A DNA stretch of 64,000 nucleotides from Hydractinia symbiolongicarpus (taxonomy: Eukaryota; Cnidaria; Hydrozoa; Anthoathecata; Hydractiniidae): NCBI RefSeq assembly GCF_029227915.1, contig NC_079879.1:34952490-35016489 (forward strand), given 5' to 3'. The position numbers and the translations under genes are program-made. Below are positions 20,181-33,446 of the stretch, one piece after another (position 1 is the stretch's first letter; each line of letters begins with the position of its first letter). The notes below the pieces were generated by a model that saw only the letters and a program-made list of their open reading frames with translations, searched no databases and had not been told where the DNA came from.

Positions 20181-22083
20181 GGACTTTCATACCGCGCAGG
20201 TCTGGGCGCTAGCGAAGCGCTTTGTAGGGACAAATTTTTGGCTTGTTTTCATTTGTCTTGATACCCCAAGTAATTTTCATGGTCAGTTTTTCACAACTAT
20301 TTCTGGTTAGTGCTGCGAAAAGAGGCAGAAATGCAAAATCCTGCCTGATGTTTCTTCAACTAATTTTTTACTTTAACTGACGTTTTGCTTTTTAATAACA
20401 CGTTTAAATGGTGTTGCTAACCCTCTTTGTGGTATATTGACATGGGTAAGATGTTGGAATCGAACAAAACTTAAATTACTGACTTTTATAGCTAGAGAGG
20501 CAAGAGAAGACATATTGTTGATGTTGGTTTTAGGGATTAGCTTCCTGAAGTTGCAAGCTACATAGACCATACATTTTGTGTTGTGAGGAATAAAGTAATG
20601 GTTAAAAAGAAACACTATTCTATCATTATCAGTGCATTTTGGCAAAAAGAAATAAAAATTACAGCTAGCTATAGAAAGACTTAAAGGAAGTTTTTTACAG
20701 TAAGTTATAGCTAACTAGCTATATATGGATCTGCAAGTTTGACATGGATTAACGTGGAAGAGCATTTAATAAAGGATTTATTTGCAAAGTATAGATAACT
20801 AGTTATATAAAAAAGAGCACAGATGAAATCGACTAAAAATAAAATACACACTTCAATGATATAATGACTGGCTTTGGCTTTTCATTAGAAATTATTGTAT
20901 ATAAATATTACATAACTAGCAAGGAAGGGATATATATAATAGCATGTTGCACTGTATTACTGTGTTCTTAATTTTGGTAAAATGCAAGAATAAATTTACG
21001 CAAGGTCTACTTTTACAATTTTGTGATAGCTATAGTAATTTTGGTACATTGACAGAAGAAAAATTTGGCAACCGAAAATATTTGACGAAAACAGTTAAAG
21101 TCACTAAATTTGTTTAAAAAGTTATTTTCCAGTTTATTTTAACCACAGTATGTTATTTTATTTTATATTTTGCAGCGGTCGAAACTTTGTACCTTAGCTA
21201 CAGATTAAAATTATTCCTATGCAAAATTGAGTCGTAGCAATTTTTAAGGCTAAGTTGGTGTTTGAACTCCACTGTTAAGTTGAGTGATATTAGAAATGAG
21301 TTTTATGATCCCATTTTAAGCATCTGGGCACTTACCCACCTATATATCTGATTACTGTATGAATAAATCTACGATATATATGAGTGACCCAGTGTGACCC
21401 CTAGCTAACAAAAACTACAACGAGACAGATACAGCCAGCTTTTTGACAATTTTTAATTTGGTTTATAAAAAATGTAGGTAGCTCCGGCCTGGTTAGTTAA
21501 ACAAAGTTTCTAGCAAACACAAAATAAGAAATTTTGGAATTGTTTTTTAATATTATAGCTAGCTAGGTATCTGTTTAATGAGCATGAAACTATTAGTTTA
21601 GAAAAAAACCCATTGTTTTCTTTACTGTGTTTATTCAGCTACATTATTTTGGTTGTACTAGTAGCTATATAAATCTTGAATGACATGCTAGCAATCCCTC
21701 TTTGATCACCACTGTGATATTTTTAAGACTATTAAAACTTGTGATGTAACTAACTACCAAAATAAGGTTTCTTTCTCTTTTGACTGCCAACTTTTCATGA
21801 TGAGTGTACCCCACAACTTGAAGCAATTAAATTAAGAATCAAGTTTAGGTCTTAAACCTTTATAATATACAATCTTATTTCAACACTGAGTATCTTTTCT
21901 TTAAATAATTGTAAAATCAATATATCGCACCAGTTTAAAAAGTAAAAATGCAAAGGAAAAAGTGAATAATTCTCTTCGTACTGCATGTTTTTCTTAGCAA
22001 ATGCCTTACGCTCTGCGGGGGATATAAAAATTTGTCCCTACAAGCGCTTTGCTAGTGCCCAGACTTGCGCGGTATGAAACTCC
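20181..22083. mobile_element. 1.9 kb DNA transposon with ~63 bp terminal inverted repeats
   Basis: The left end from 20181 (GGACTTTCATACCGCGCAGG and onward to about 20245) matches the reverse complement of the right end (about 22020-22083) over ~63 bp with a handful of mismatches. The match includes a TAGGGACAAATTTTT block. Both ends are bordered by GTAATTAC (20173-20180 and 22084-22091). Because this octamer is itself palindromic, it is either an 8 bp target duplication or the outer part of the inverted repeat. The interior has no transposase. A 90-codon minus-strand ORF at 20373-20645 is the largest and has no known motif. I conclude a non-autonomous element; the superfamily is open (8 bp duplications occur in hAT and Merlin). 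Confidence 0.85.
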
Positions 22084-22091
22084 GTAATTAC

Positions 22092-25000
22092 CCCTTTATG
22101 AAGTTAATACAGTTTAATATTAAGGGGACTGGTGTAGTTTTGCACCAATTTCTATTAAGTATTAATTTTAATGTTAAGAAATTTCCACAAAAGTTAAGCA
22201 GTTTATTAATGCAGCAAAGAGTTAGAAATCAGAAAAATAACTTCATAACATTTAACATGTCTGCATGTTATCTATCCTCACATGCCCCTGTCAACTATGT
22301 TTAAAAAGTAGTTTAATACTTTAAAATCTTTAAGAAAGCTTTAGTAACCTGGTCAACTCTGAGGATTCTCATATAAAAAGCAACATACATACAAATCCTA
22401 CTCATATGCATAAGTATACATGACATTTTCATTGGTTTGCAGTCCGTAACAGAACGTTCTTTAACATGTGAAATTCTTGTTGCGATCTGTATCATTTTAC
22501 GTGGAAATAATTCTATCAGTACAAGTTATTTTGATATATATCCATCCATTTCATATACAGATATATATCCATTATTTACAGTTTTAAAGATTCATAATGA
22601 ATCTCCTGTGTACTTTAATTAATTGTGATTTTCATTGTCAGAAGAATATTCATCACAGGTACCAGGCTGCTGTACTGCTCAACAAAAAAAGAAGGATTAT
22701 TATGCAAAAAACTTGGACTATTTTTGATTAGGTATTATTTCTTTTCTTTGTTTTTAGCAATTTTATCACAATTAAAAGTAACATGGGAAAGTTAAATATC
22801 TCCTCGTGTTCTTAAAGGTTTTAAAATAAGCATTCGGATGTTGTATATAAAATTTACTGTTTAAATTTTCCAACAAAGTCAAAGTTGTTAGGGACACTTA
22901 CAATCGAAAAGTATATGCTAAACGTAAATTTGACGTTGGGACGAGGTAGAATCCTTTGATACTGTAAACATCGATTTGTTAGAGAACGGAAAGTATTTTG
23001 AACAGGTTGTCGTCTACCTGTTTAACAGGAGCACATATCTGAGTGTGTATGATTTTAGGGACTGACAACATTTAAATTATTACCTTATCTGTAAATCCCC
23101 AGGGGACGGAATCTACAGGCCTATTTACATTTATCTTACACCTTTGTGTTTATGAAGGAGCTGTCCCTTAGTTATCTTACAAGAATTATTTCTCTTCTAT
23201 ATAGTATAATAAATGAACAATGACGCAACAATAATGGCAGAATATTGCAAAATCCAAACAACTACTTTTTTTGAAATTGACATTTGCTTTGCAAGACTAG
23301 CATCAAATAAGTTATAATGACGCTGGGTTGAACAACAATACAAAACACCCATTATCAAACACCTGGAAAACAGCGAAATTGAATTTTTTTGTACTATAAC
23401 GACATAGGAACGCAGCTAAGCTAACCGCAACCACTGTTGAAGTTTTACCGACGTAACCAACTGCGATACGAAAAAACAGTTTTGAAACACCTGGGGAACA
23501 TCGATACTGCGATTTTTATACTAACACGATAAAAGAACGATGTTTTACCGAAGTAACCTACTGCAATATCGGCTGCATACTATAGAATGTATCACAAAGA
23601 ATCACCACTACCACGTGATCCAGATCAAATAAAATGGACATTATTCTATTTGTAACGAATTAGCATATTATGCGTAATACATATTATAGCTTGTATTATA
23701 TAACAAGACTGACTATACAACTTTTGTTATTTCATAAATTTTTGTTATCAACTCCTTGTGTTTTCAGTCGTATTTTCGGTTTTAGAATTGCTCCTTTGGC
23801 TATTTTAATTTCAGTTTTCTCGGCCCTTTCTTGCGCATTTGGCCCTGAACAGACCCTACTCGCCGCGTAACTCAACAACCCCATGTGCGTTTGCAATAAA
23901 TATTTTTTTACTCCAACAAATAGCACCAGCTCTGCAGTGTACCCGTGGTTTTTTCTATCAAAATTACCACAATAATTAATGATTTACGAGAGGATGGTAT
24001 GGTTGTTTGTTTTTGTTTTTTATGTTGTAAACTACTTTTTTAAATTTTGTGTTAGCATTTGTGGGGAAAAGACCACATGAAAAAACAAATCCACTGAGGG
24101 CTGTTGTGTAAGCTAAAGAGTTTTTCATATTTGTTATAAACTGTTGTTGGGGAAAACTAAACTGTATGGAATTCACTTTTTTGTTAAGTGTTTTAAAATT
24201 GTAGTAACAACTGTGTTTGGTGATAATGAAAAGATTACTAATTGTTCTGACTAAAACTTTTTGTTTTTTTCATTGTACAAAATGTCTGATTTTTCTATAA
24301 TTTGATGTGCTTTATAACCTTTTTGTGGAAGATTTATGGGCAATTTTGTGTAAACTGTTGATTTGAAATTTACTCCTTATTCTTTTTTGGCATTTCCCTT
24401 TAAAATGGTTGGTAAAGGTCAGTAGAGAGCATCTTACTAAGAAAAGAAATTGTGTCTTCTTAACCGGTAAATTTTTACATTTTCTGTATAATTTGGGGAA
24501 CAGGATCGTATGTAACCGAATAAATGATTTCCCAGATATAAATTTGATATTTGTTGACACTTCTGAATAAAGTATAAAAGGTTATCAACATAATCAAACG
24601 TATTCACTATGTAAGATGTAAATATTTGAGATGTTTTGTGATGTGCATGATTCTATGAATTATTTTGATTAACGTTTTAAACTCTACACATTGGAAGCAA
24701 TGTGTCAACAAATTTCAGGAAAAAATATTGTATTAACGGGTTACAAGTTACGGTTCTCCTTTCCAATGTACTCCTGCCTAAGTGGACTTTACAGTGAGAA
24801 TTTCTAAAAAAAACTATTTTTGTACTTTAGAGGACTTTACTGACGTCAGCATATTAAAACACTTATATTTTCTTATGGGTTTGCGAACACATGATCCTAT
24901 ACATTATTTTTATCAACGTTTCAATCTGTACGCATTGCAGCCAACAGATAAGCTACATTTCGCCAAATTTGTTTGTATATGCACTGCTGACGTTTTAAAA

Positions 25001-25748
25001 TCTGCAAAACAACCTGATCTTCTGCCTGAGTGGATTCTTCCTCGGGCTTTATCGACTAGTTGTATCATAAAGCGAAATCTGATGTTTCCTGATTTTATAT
25101 AGTGTAGCATTATACGAGGTTACAAATGAGATTAAAGCAGCATGTGTAGGTGTGTGTGAAAAAATTATAAAACAATTTTAATAACTTATTTTTAATTTTC
25201 CTTTAATAAGAGAGATTTTAATTTCCCTTTAATAGCAGAGATCGCAAAAACTAAATTTGTTTAACTTAGCAAAAAACATATCTTAACGATAGTGAAAGCT
25301 TTTTTTCGCAAAGCTAAGTCGCAAAATTAGTCTCTGTAAAACCTAATTTTATCGAAGAAGAAAATATTTTCGCGAATTGTGTGCAAGTGACAACAATATT
25401 GCACTTCGAAAGTTGTAGATTTGCTTTAGCGACCACCCACGAGAGAAACAAGTAATATTTTAAATAAATAGTACAGTAACGCATTAGGGTTTAATTTCAC
25501 ATGTGTTGCCTAAAATAATTTTCGGCAAAACTCAATTTAGTAAAAAGTGATACAAGAAAAAAAGTGGGTTTGAACACCTTCATGAATTGTCATGTTAAGA
25601 TTTACATCCAATCTGTTTTCATATCAATGTTCTTTTAGGAAATCGATGCCGTCAAAATTATAAAAGTTTACAGCAAAAATCAGCACTTCATTGTCACGTT
25701 CAAATTTCGGAAGGAAACAATAGATTATTAACAACAACCAGGTTTTAC
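22092..25748. other. Long non-coding stretch before the tandem duplication
   Basis: No gene recognised. A 106-codon ORF at 24782-25102 overlaps a TGACGTCAGCA block. It also overlaps a GCCTGAGTGGATTCTTCCTCGGGC block that resembles GCCTAAATGGATTTTTCCACGGGC at 55590, so it lies in repeat DNA and is probably not coding. Confidence 0.4.
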
Positions 25749-28258
25749 AGCACCAACTTTTAATTTATAAAATTCTCACATTCATCTTGTAAATATGCTA
25801 ATAAAAAACTTTTCATAATATAAATTATACATATTTGATTCTAAATATTCGTCAAGACAAAGTGTTTGCCAAAAAAGTATATAAACATTTGTTTCTTTAA
25901 AAAATATTGTCACATTTTCACAGAAATTATCCATTTAGTCAGATATTGTAGGATTTGGAAAGGTAGAGACGTTACATTGGATCGACGCCATAACTGTACA
26001 CACATCGATCTCTACTGAACAGTTTTGAACACTTCAACATTGAGTAACAGCCACAGTCACTGTCTCTTTCACATTCTCTGAACAACATTTTGCAATGACG
26101 TAGCGAGTACTTGACATTTTCTTTGGTCATTTTCACCTATATAATAATTATCATGATCGTCAAATTGAAAAAAGAGACAAAAATAGACTGTCGTCACCTT
26201 TATTAGGTGTTCATGCCATAAAATGCTTACATGTAGGCAAATTACTTTCTACACTTTATTTATGCGGTTTCTTTTATTTATGGGATTGTTTCAATGGACC
26301 CTTAGTACGTTTTAATATCTCTTTCAACAGAACCTTTTTTAAAATTTTTTAACTAACCTTCATTTAAATCAGTACTTCAATATACTAAATATAATTTAAC
26401 TCTTACCGTAATATCTTCTTTGGAATCTGAAATGGGTGGGTTCTTGACAGCATGTGATTTGTTTGCTAGGAAACTCCACGTATATGCGGTGAGAAGAACC
26501 ATTAACAAATATACGCGAACCTAAATAATAGTAGTCAATATCATTTTATTTATGATGCCCTATCTCTTTCTCTTTTCTATTTTACTTCGTATAAATACAT
26601 TTGACTATGCAGGATATTTCACTTGAAAATACTAAAACAATTACTGCAAGGTCTTTGGTTAATTTTACATGACAATTAGAAATCAGATTTACCATATTAA
26701 TGAATTCTCACTTCTTTGAACAGCAAAAACGTCACTCAATTTTTTTTTCTAATCGGAATGCGAGCAGCACTTTCGATAGCTAAGAGTAAAGTGATGGGAA
26801 ACGAATATAATAAGATCTTAAACTTCGTGTTTCTTTGTTTGAATACACCAAACCGAAATTCAAGAAATGTTATCATTAGGCAATTTGGTGTTTTTAAATA
26901 AAATACTGCTCCGCCGGAGTTGTGCTTATTGTCAGCCCAAACGACGGTCAACAACTGCACAAAATCTCCGCACCACTACTTAAATGTCAGCCCTCTAATA
27001 ATACGACCTTACTCCGATATATCGAAAGGTCTAGAAGTTCTAGACACTTCAAGCAGTGGGGGCATAAAAGCATTCAAAAACACTCGGAGTATTAGTTAAA
27101 TACACGTCCTTAATACTAATATTATGAATACACATGTCCTAACAATAATATAAAAATATAACTACGATCGCCGACCGTACTGACCGAGATGCTTCGGGTG
27201 ATCTTTACGTCCTGTCTTTGTGGTGGTGTGCAAACATCTTCTGTTTCTTGTGTTATACTGAGCAAACTTGTGCCAATTTTGTGCACTGGAGCGTGTAATT
27301 ACAAACAAAAAGAGCCATTCATGTCGTTCGTTTAGTGCTGCGTTCAGTGTATGGTTGAGCGGGTTTAAAATGGGGTTTAGGTGTTAGAGGCCATACGTTA
27401 TTCAGGTTTAAGGAGCTGACGCCATCCAATTTTTTTACGTTTTTTTTAAAATAAAAGGCAATAAGAAACTTAAAAAAAATCTCGTTAAAAATAAAATTAT
27501 TTGCTGAAATATAAAAATTAGAAGATCACTATGATGATTCAAGTTCTTGACAAAAACAGTTAGGCATTTATCTTCTTCAACATGTGAAAACTATCCAGAA
27601 TGGAAGCATGTCCATGTTACATTGCGTCATGTACACAATTATTTATTTTTTTCTTGTAGCTGTGTCATCTTTGAAGCAACTACCACCACCATTATGTTAT
27701 TCAAGCATTGTTGATTATAATATATGCTTACATGGTCTTTATGGCTCAAAGGTTTGTTACAACATAGACTTAAAATCTGTTCCGACGGACAGTACTTTAG
27801 AAGTTATAAATGACTTTTGTTGTTGTGTCTCCATGTTTTTATAATTTATTAAGACAAGTAACCTGAGGGAGACTGTTATAATTAATCTCAATAGTGATTA
27901 ATTATTCTTTCTACTTTTTTAAACAAATTAAGGATACAAAAATATCACAATTTGATGCATCAAACAAACAGAGGTTTTCCTCGACAGACACTAAAGGGGA
28001 GAGATAATTAAAAAGATGAATGAACTTTGGTTTCTCACGATGTTCTATTTCTAGAGTATTCATTGTATTCAAATTTAGCTGCTAATGGAAAAAAGTGGTT
28101 TTGTTAGATTTCCACCACCTTTTTTTAAAACTATTTTTTTTTTCGCATATAATTGTTTTTGCAAAGAATAAAATTTAATCTTTTCTTTTCTGTAGTAGAA
28201 TTTTTCAACTCAAAATAAAAGTGAAATTATCCTAAACAAAACGCTGTTCTTTTAATGT

Positions 28259-29027
28259 CTCTGTAATAATAGCCGTATTAAGTCTATCTGTTCGTGCGTC
28301 AAGAGCGACTTGTGTTAACCACGCACGAAATTACGCGCACCTCTCTCATCTTTTCGCTCCGATATCTTAAAGTTTTATTCTTATTTTGTCTTTTGCGTAG
28401 TCCAAAAGTTTAATTCAAAAAGTTTTTTTTACAAAATTTATGGTTAATTAACTTTTATTGTTCCTTCGATGCAGTTTCTTTGTTATCAATAACTACACGG
28501 ACAAACAAAGTTGCGGACAATTAACATTATGTTGTCTATTTCATTAAAGAAGAATTTAGTGAGTGATTTTTTGTTCCTTCTAAACATGAATTTGAATATT
28601 ATTTTGTAAAATTTCGTTTCATCTTCAACCATTTTTATTTTTTTTTGAAACAATAATGCTGAATTAATTTTTTTGCCGAAACTTATTATGTGTTTAACTG
28701 AACAAAAAGTGTAAGAAAATGTCAAATTTGTTTTTTAAAAGCTATTTCCAAGAAAGGCCTCTTTTTTAATCTCAATCAGGTCGTAAAAATGCGTCATTCA
28801 TTGTTAAATATATGAATTTTACGAGAAAGCGGCGTAACACTACTTCCGATAATCTATCCTATGAAAAAAGGTGTAGTTTACACTGCTTCCGTGCCTATAA
28901 GTGTATACTTTCAGGAACCATGGCTACCACAGATTAATCTCATAACAGGTGCGCGAAATAATTTTATAACAGGTAAATAATTACGTCGGCTAATTTCCGT
29001 GGGTTGTTCCACGGGTTAAAGGAATAG
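28259..29027. repeat. Segment unique to unit 1, carrying dispersed repeat copy 2
   Basis: Unit 2 runs directly from the base matching 28258 to the base matching 29028. Most of the extra 770 bp is the repeat family also found at 3260-3700, so insertion into unit 1 is the simpler explanation. No inverted ends or clear target duplication were seen. Confidence 0.7.
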
Positions 29028-29119
29028 TTTTGATAAATACCTGAATGTTTTTTTATGCAACATGTCACGATGAGACTCGACTTCAATACACAATTTACCA
29101 TTCATAACTTTAAAATGGA

Positions 29120-29612
29120 TAAATATGTTAAAGAGGAGAAGGGAAAGAAAAATGAAAGCAAGAAAAAGTGGAGAGAGTTGTGGGAGAAAAGAAAAGAGTA
29201 AAACAGGGAAAACAGAAGAAAAGGTCAACAAAGAGGAGAAAGAAGAGGAGAGAAGCAGGAAAAAGGCGTATGATAAGAAAAAAGAAAAAAAAGTAAAAAT
29301 AGTTACCAAGATGAGATTCGAACACACGACGACTCCCGTGTCGGTGCTCAGAGAGGCAAAAATTTCCATTCTTGTAGGACAAATTTGCGTTTTAATACAA
29401 GCTCACGAGCTTGTAAAAAGGGAGATGGGAGGGGGAAGGGATAATGAAGAAAAGACGGAGGAGAGGGAAAGCCGAAGAAATAAGAGAAGTAGGGAGTAGT
29501 GAGCAGTGAGTAGAAAAGAAGCTAAAAAATGGAGAGAGAAGGACGAAAAAATAGAAGGAGAAAAATAGAGGGAAGGGAGGGAGGAGGGGGAAGAAGTAGA
29601 AGGGGTAGGGTA
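29120..29612. repeat. Polypurine tract (purines on plus strand), interrupted once
   Basis: 29126-29295 and 29418-29612 are almost pure A/G on the plus strand. The opposite strand therefore encodes spurious Ser/Phe/Leu/Pro-rich ORFs, and the plus strand Lys/Glu/Arg-rich ones. The gap at 29296-29417, absent from unit 2, contains a tRNA-like remnant. Such homopurine tracts can form triplex DNA; no protein is claimed. Confidence 0.85.
29296..29365 (-). ncRNA. tRNA-derived remnant inside the polypurine tract
   Basis: On the minus strand, GAGCACCGACACGGGAGTCG followed by GTGTTCGAATCTC resembles the anticodon-arm and T-arm part of a tRNA; GTTCGAATC fits the B-box. The D-arm/A-box part is degraded (CTCTCTGAGCACC only). 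It lies in sequence that unit 2 lacks, so it probably arrived as a SINE fragment. It is not a functional tRNA. Confidence 0.5.
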
Positions 29613-31229
29613 CATTACGATGACCAAGGCATTTTAGCACTATATCTTCGTGGACTTATTCTTTTCATATAGCAACGGTTTCATTGCAACTGTTATAGAT
29701 CTTTTATATCCTCAAGAAATTCCAAAGAGAATTCCAGACGAAGCCGAAGCAGAAATTTAGTAAAGTAAAAGTGGAGGAAAAGGCTCCCTATAGAATTTTA
29801 AAACTCCACGAAAATTCAACGAATGTATCTCCATTCATTTAGAAGTATTGTTATTTATTTTAATTTGGAGTTGTGGCTATCTAGCTAGCTCTTGATGCAT
29901 CCGAAACTAAAAAGTTAAATTAGGCAAATACAGTTTGCCGATAAAAAATGTCTTACTGATTTTTATGATTAATGCAGTTAGGTAGCACGCTTTAATGTTG
30001 TTATGAAAACTTATTCCTCAAAATGACTATACACTCCAACGTTTTGTTTTAAAACACATTTTGTTTCTACATTTTATTTAAAACTAATGATTGCAGCTAC
30101 CTGTTATTATATTTGATTCGACAATATAAAGTATTAAAATCATATCCAACTAGTGCCTTAATTCGTACGTGATAAGTCGTATGGTTGTCTGCTGTTAATT
30201 TCTTAAATTTGACGCGACCTTGTTTTTTTCTTCTTCATCTAAACGAAATTTTGATTTATTAAGACCATATTTTAACGAACGGAAGATTCATTAAATATGT
30301 ATTCTTGTATTCTTCTTATCAAAATACAATGTTGTGTTTATGTCATTGGAGAAAAGTCCGTTGGAAAATTGCCTTACGTAGAAAAACAATAGAGAGTGTA
30401 CACAAATATACAAAAGTATAATTTTAGAAAAAATTCTACTCGTGGCGCCTTTGTAGAGCTTGAAATACTGATCCTAACAAACGCCTGAGGAGATATAAGG
30501 GTTGTAAGAATTTGCTGACGTGAGACGTTCCAAAATACGAAATATTTATAGCTGTTTCAATGTATGGATCTTGAAACGCTGGTTAAGAAAATATTTAGGG
30601 TCGTGTATGACAAACGATTGCCGACATAATAAGATTTAAAAATCCCTTGATCTTTAATAATATCATCAACCTGTTTATTCCGAAACGAGGTCGGGGACCC
30701 AGGAAAACGATTAAGAAATGACTAATGACACCATCCTGTTTCCAAGTTATTTAACGTCAAAGTTTAAAGGAGAATTGAGAAAGGCTGGGAGGAGGGAAAA
30801 GGATTGTACTTCCTTTGTGCCTCATTGGTAGAAAATTGTGTACTTTTTAGGGAACGTTTTTTTTTTATAGTATGATAGAAATTAAAACAAAAAATCAAAA
30901 AAGTATATTTTGACATCAATTTTCCTTTAGGAACATTGTAATGGCTTCATTAATTTAAATTGAAGGTATTGACGTTACATTAATGTAATTACCACCCTGT
31001 AGTAACGTCAGAAAATTTAATATTTAAGACATATCTTTTTCTGGCGTCTGCACCTAGACACAGTGTTAATAATATAGAAAATAGTCGTGAAAAAACCAAT
31101 TAGACCTGATAAAAATATAAACCATAGGTTGAAAAAGGTTGTTTTAGGAGTTCTGCTTCCGCTAGCAGGGCTTATATAAAATATATTTGACCCGTTTTAA
31201 CCCGTTGCCTTTAATGTGTAGAGCTTCAA

Positions 31230-33335
31230 ACGCTGATAAAACGTTATCAGCCTGTTGCCAAGTTATTTAGCCTCAAAGTTATGTCTGCAATGCAATGACA
31301 ATAATCACAATATTGTCAGTGGCGGCTGACGTAAATCCAACATTGATGAAGCTTTTAGCGCTAAAAATCCATGCAAAGTTGTACTTTTATAAAGTTAAAA
31401 CCCTTATTTTGAAAGAAATTCAATATATCGAGTTGTACAATCCGTAGTGTGCGAAAATGTCACGAATTAAGGGGATGCGCATCGTAAGGTACACTCTTTC
31501 AACCGGAAAATAATACTCGGAACGCAGATAATAATAGAATCTTTCGGAGACAAGAAGGCGAACGAAGCAGCATGTGTTTTTTTTTCACTTAAAATTAACG
31601 GCACTAGTTATGAAAACCGATTTCTTGAAGCCAATGAATCTGCTGCAATAAATTTTGTAAACTCACGGGAAACAATAAACAAAAACAAACAATCTACAGA
31701 AACGAAAACAATTTATTAACTTTATCAAGATTTATAAAACAGCTTCAAGTTTTTGACAGAAAAACAATAACAACGTGGGATGAGGTTTCGCTTTCTTCTT
31801 TTTATCTCATGTATATATATAGTAAAGTCTTTAAATACAATAAAATCCAGTGCCTTTGAGAGACGATATTTGAGCTAACTTTCTAAACTATAAATATATA
31901 TCTTTTTGGGGACAGAGTGCTCAAAAAGTATTTACTAAATACAATATGATTGATACATGCTTGATAGAATTAATAAAGTCATGCAACTCTGTTTACTTTG
32001 AGGGTTGTCTTCTGTTGGGGATTAGTAGTTCAGTCGGTAGAGTGTTCACTTCATATTCATATGGGTTCAATCACACATAATAGCTGTTCCTTATTGGACA
32101 GAAATTTAAAAGGTTTTGCAGCTCAAATGGAAGCTTTTTAGCACTCTAGAACCGTCATTTTGTCCCTTCTGGAACAATTGACAGGGGAAATTTATTGCAA
32201 TTAATGAGGCTAACCACATAAAATATAGATCACTACTTTTTGTGGCCAAGACGACAAAATTGAAGACACTGTTTTCCATTTGGAAAGTACAAATTGTACT
32301 TAACAATTTGCTCAAGGTTTCCCTCATACTTATGGCTTTTTTGGCCAGTTGACAAGCATACTAATCTACCATACTGAACACAAAAGTTACGAAAAACACA
32401 AAATTTGATTAAGGTTTATTATGTGGTTTCACATTCTTAAAGGGTCATTCAAGAGTAGTTTTTACAAATCATAACTTAGCAATACCACATTATTGTAAGC
32501 TCATGAAACACAATGCAAAAACATAGGGTCGTAAAGAAAATGATAAAGTCCTAATTTTTTTTTATCTTTTTTAAATATTACATTAGCGGTTGCCACCATT
32601 ATCGAACAAAAGTCCAATTGGTCATTTGTGACTTCACACGTCGTACCTAAGGTAACTTCTTGAACAATTTATTGCTATAGGTTTGAGTGTTGAAGAATTT
32701 AACATGCGAAAGTAGGTAAACAAAGTAGAATTTCCAGGTAAAGGCACCATTTGATAAAATAGTTCAGATTTAGAACATATATCAGTAAAAAGACCCTAAA
32801 AGCAACAGTACAAAAGTTTTTAACCACAAATGAGCAAATACCTTAAACAATAAAGAGGTATTTTCCCGTTAGTTTTGTATTGGTGACTTAAATTTATTTC
32901 CACGATGCAACAAAAAAAAGAAGCAACTTGAGTTTTAGGAAATATTTAAAAATCGTGTAATAAAATTTAAAAAAAAAAGAGTTTTGTTAATCACTATGAA
33001 TTGAATTTTCTTCTTCTGACTGTAGCTAGAGGTACCTAGCTAGCTAGTTAATGATTCGATTGAAGGATGACAACAAAAATAATTTTCCATGGTGGCCATA
33101 GGCACCAAAAAGTAATTTAGTTAGCTAGCTACATCAAACCAAAGAAAAAAACGTAAACATAACTTTCAAATCATCCATACCTTCGCAACTCACTTTTCTT
33201 CTGCTGTATGAAAAGGGGGTACGAAAGACGGAGGTAGGGGGTACAAAGCCTATTTATTGGCATTTTTAGCTAACATTTATAAGAGCTGTTTGGTCCAAAC
33301 TTATTTGTTCTATTAGACAAAAAAATAACCTACCT
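31230..33335. other. 2.1 kb segment unique to unit 1
   Basis: Unit 2 passes directly from the base matching about 31229 to that matching 33336. The segment holds a further TTATCAGCCTGTT/CCAAGTTATTTAGCCTC block of the GACGTCAGCA repeat family near 31240-31280, the SINE-like sequence at 32010-32330, and no gene. Confidence 0.6.
32010..32330 (+). mobile_element. tRNA-derived SINE-like sequence
   Basis: TAGTTCAGTCGGTAGAGTG at 32027-32045 is a good A-box region and GGGTTCAATCAC at about 32064 is B-box-like, about 35 bp later as in tRNAs. The tRNA-like head starts near 32019 (GGGGATTAGTAG). It is followed by an unrelated ~230 bp body without coding potential. The layout suggests a SINE on the plus strand; the 3' end and target duplication are not defined. 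Confidence 0.5.
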
Positions 33336-33446
33336 TTTCCTGAAAATATATCAGTCATATCTCCTTAAGCTGATTTTATATGATTTTTTTTCTGTCAAAA
33401 TTTTGAAAATCTCAATAATTCTCCTTGTATACTTCGCGTAGCAAAC

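Noticed and set aside
24782-25102. 106-codon plus-strand ORF as a gene
   Set aside because: It spans blocks shared with dispersed repeats and has no splice or domain support.
27584-27844. Cys-rich 86-codon ORF with acceptor-like TTCTTGTAG and donor-like AAAGGTTTGT
   Set aside because: The duplicate in unit 2 has an in-frame stop in the same segment and no domain is recognised.
29016-29640. Lys/Glu/Arg-rich plus-strand and Ser/Phe/Leu-rich minus-strand ORFs up to 124 codons
   Set aside because: They arise only because the tract is almost pure purine on one strand; composition explains the missing stops.
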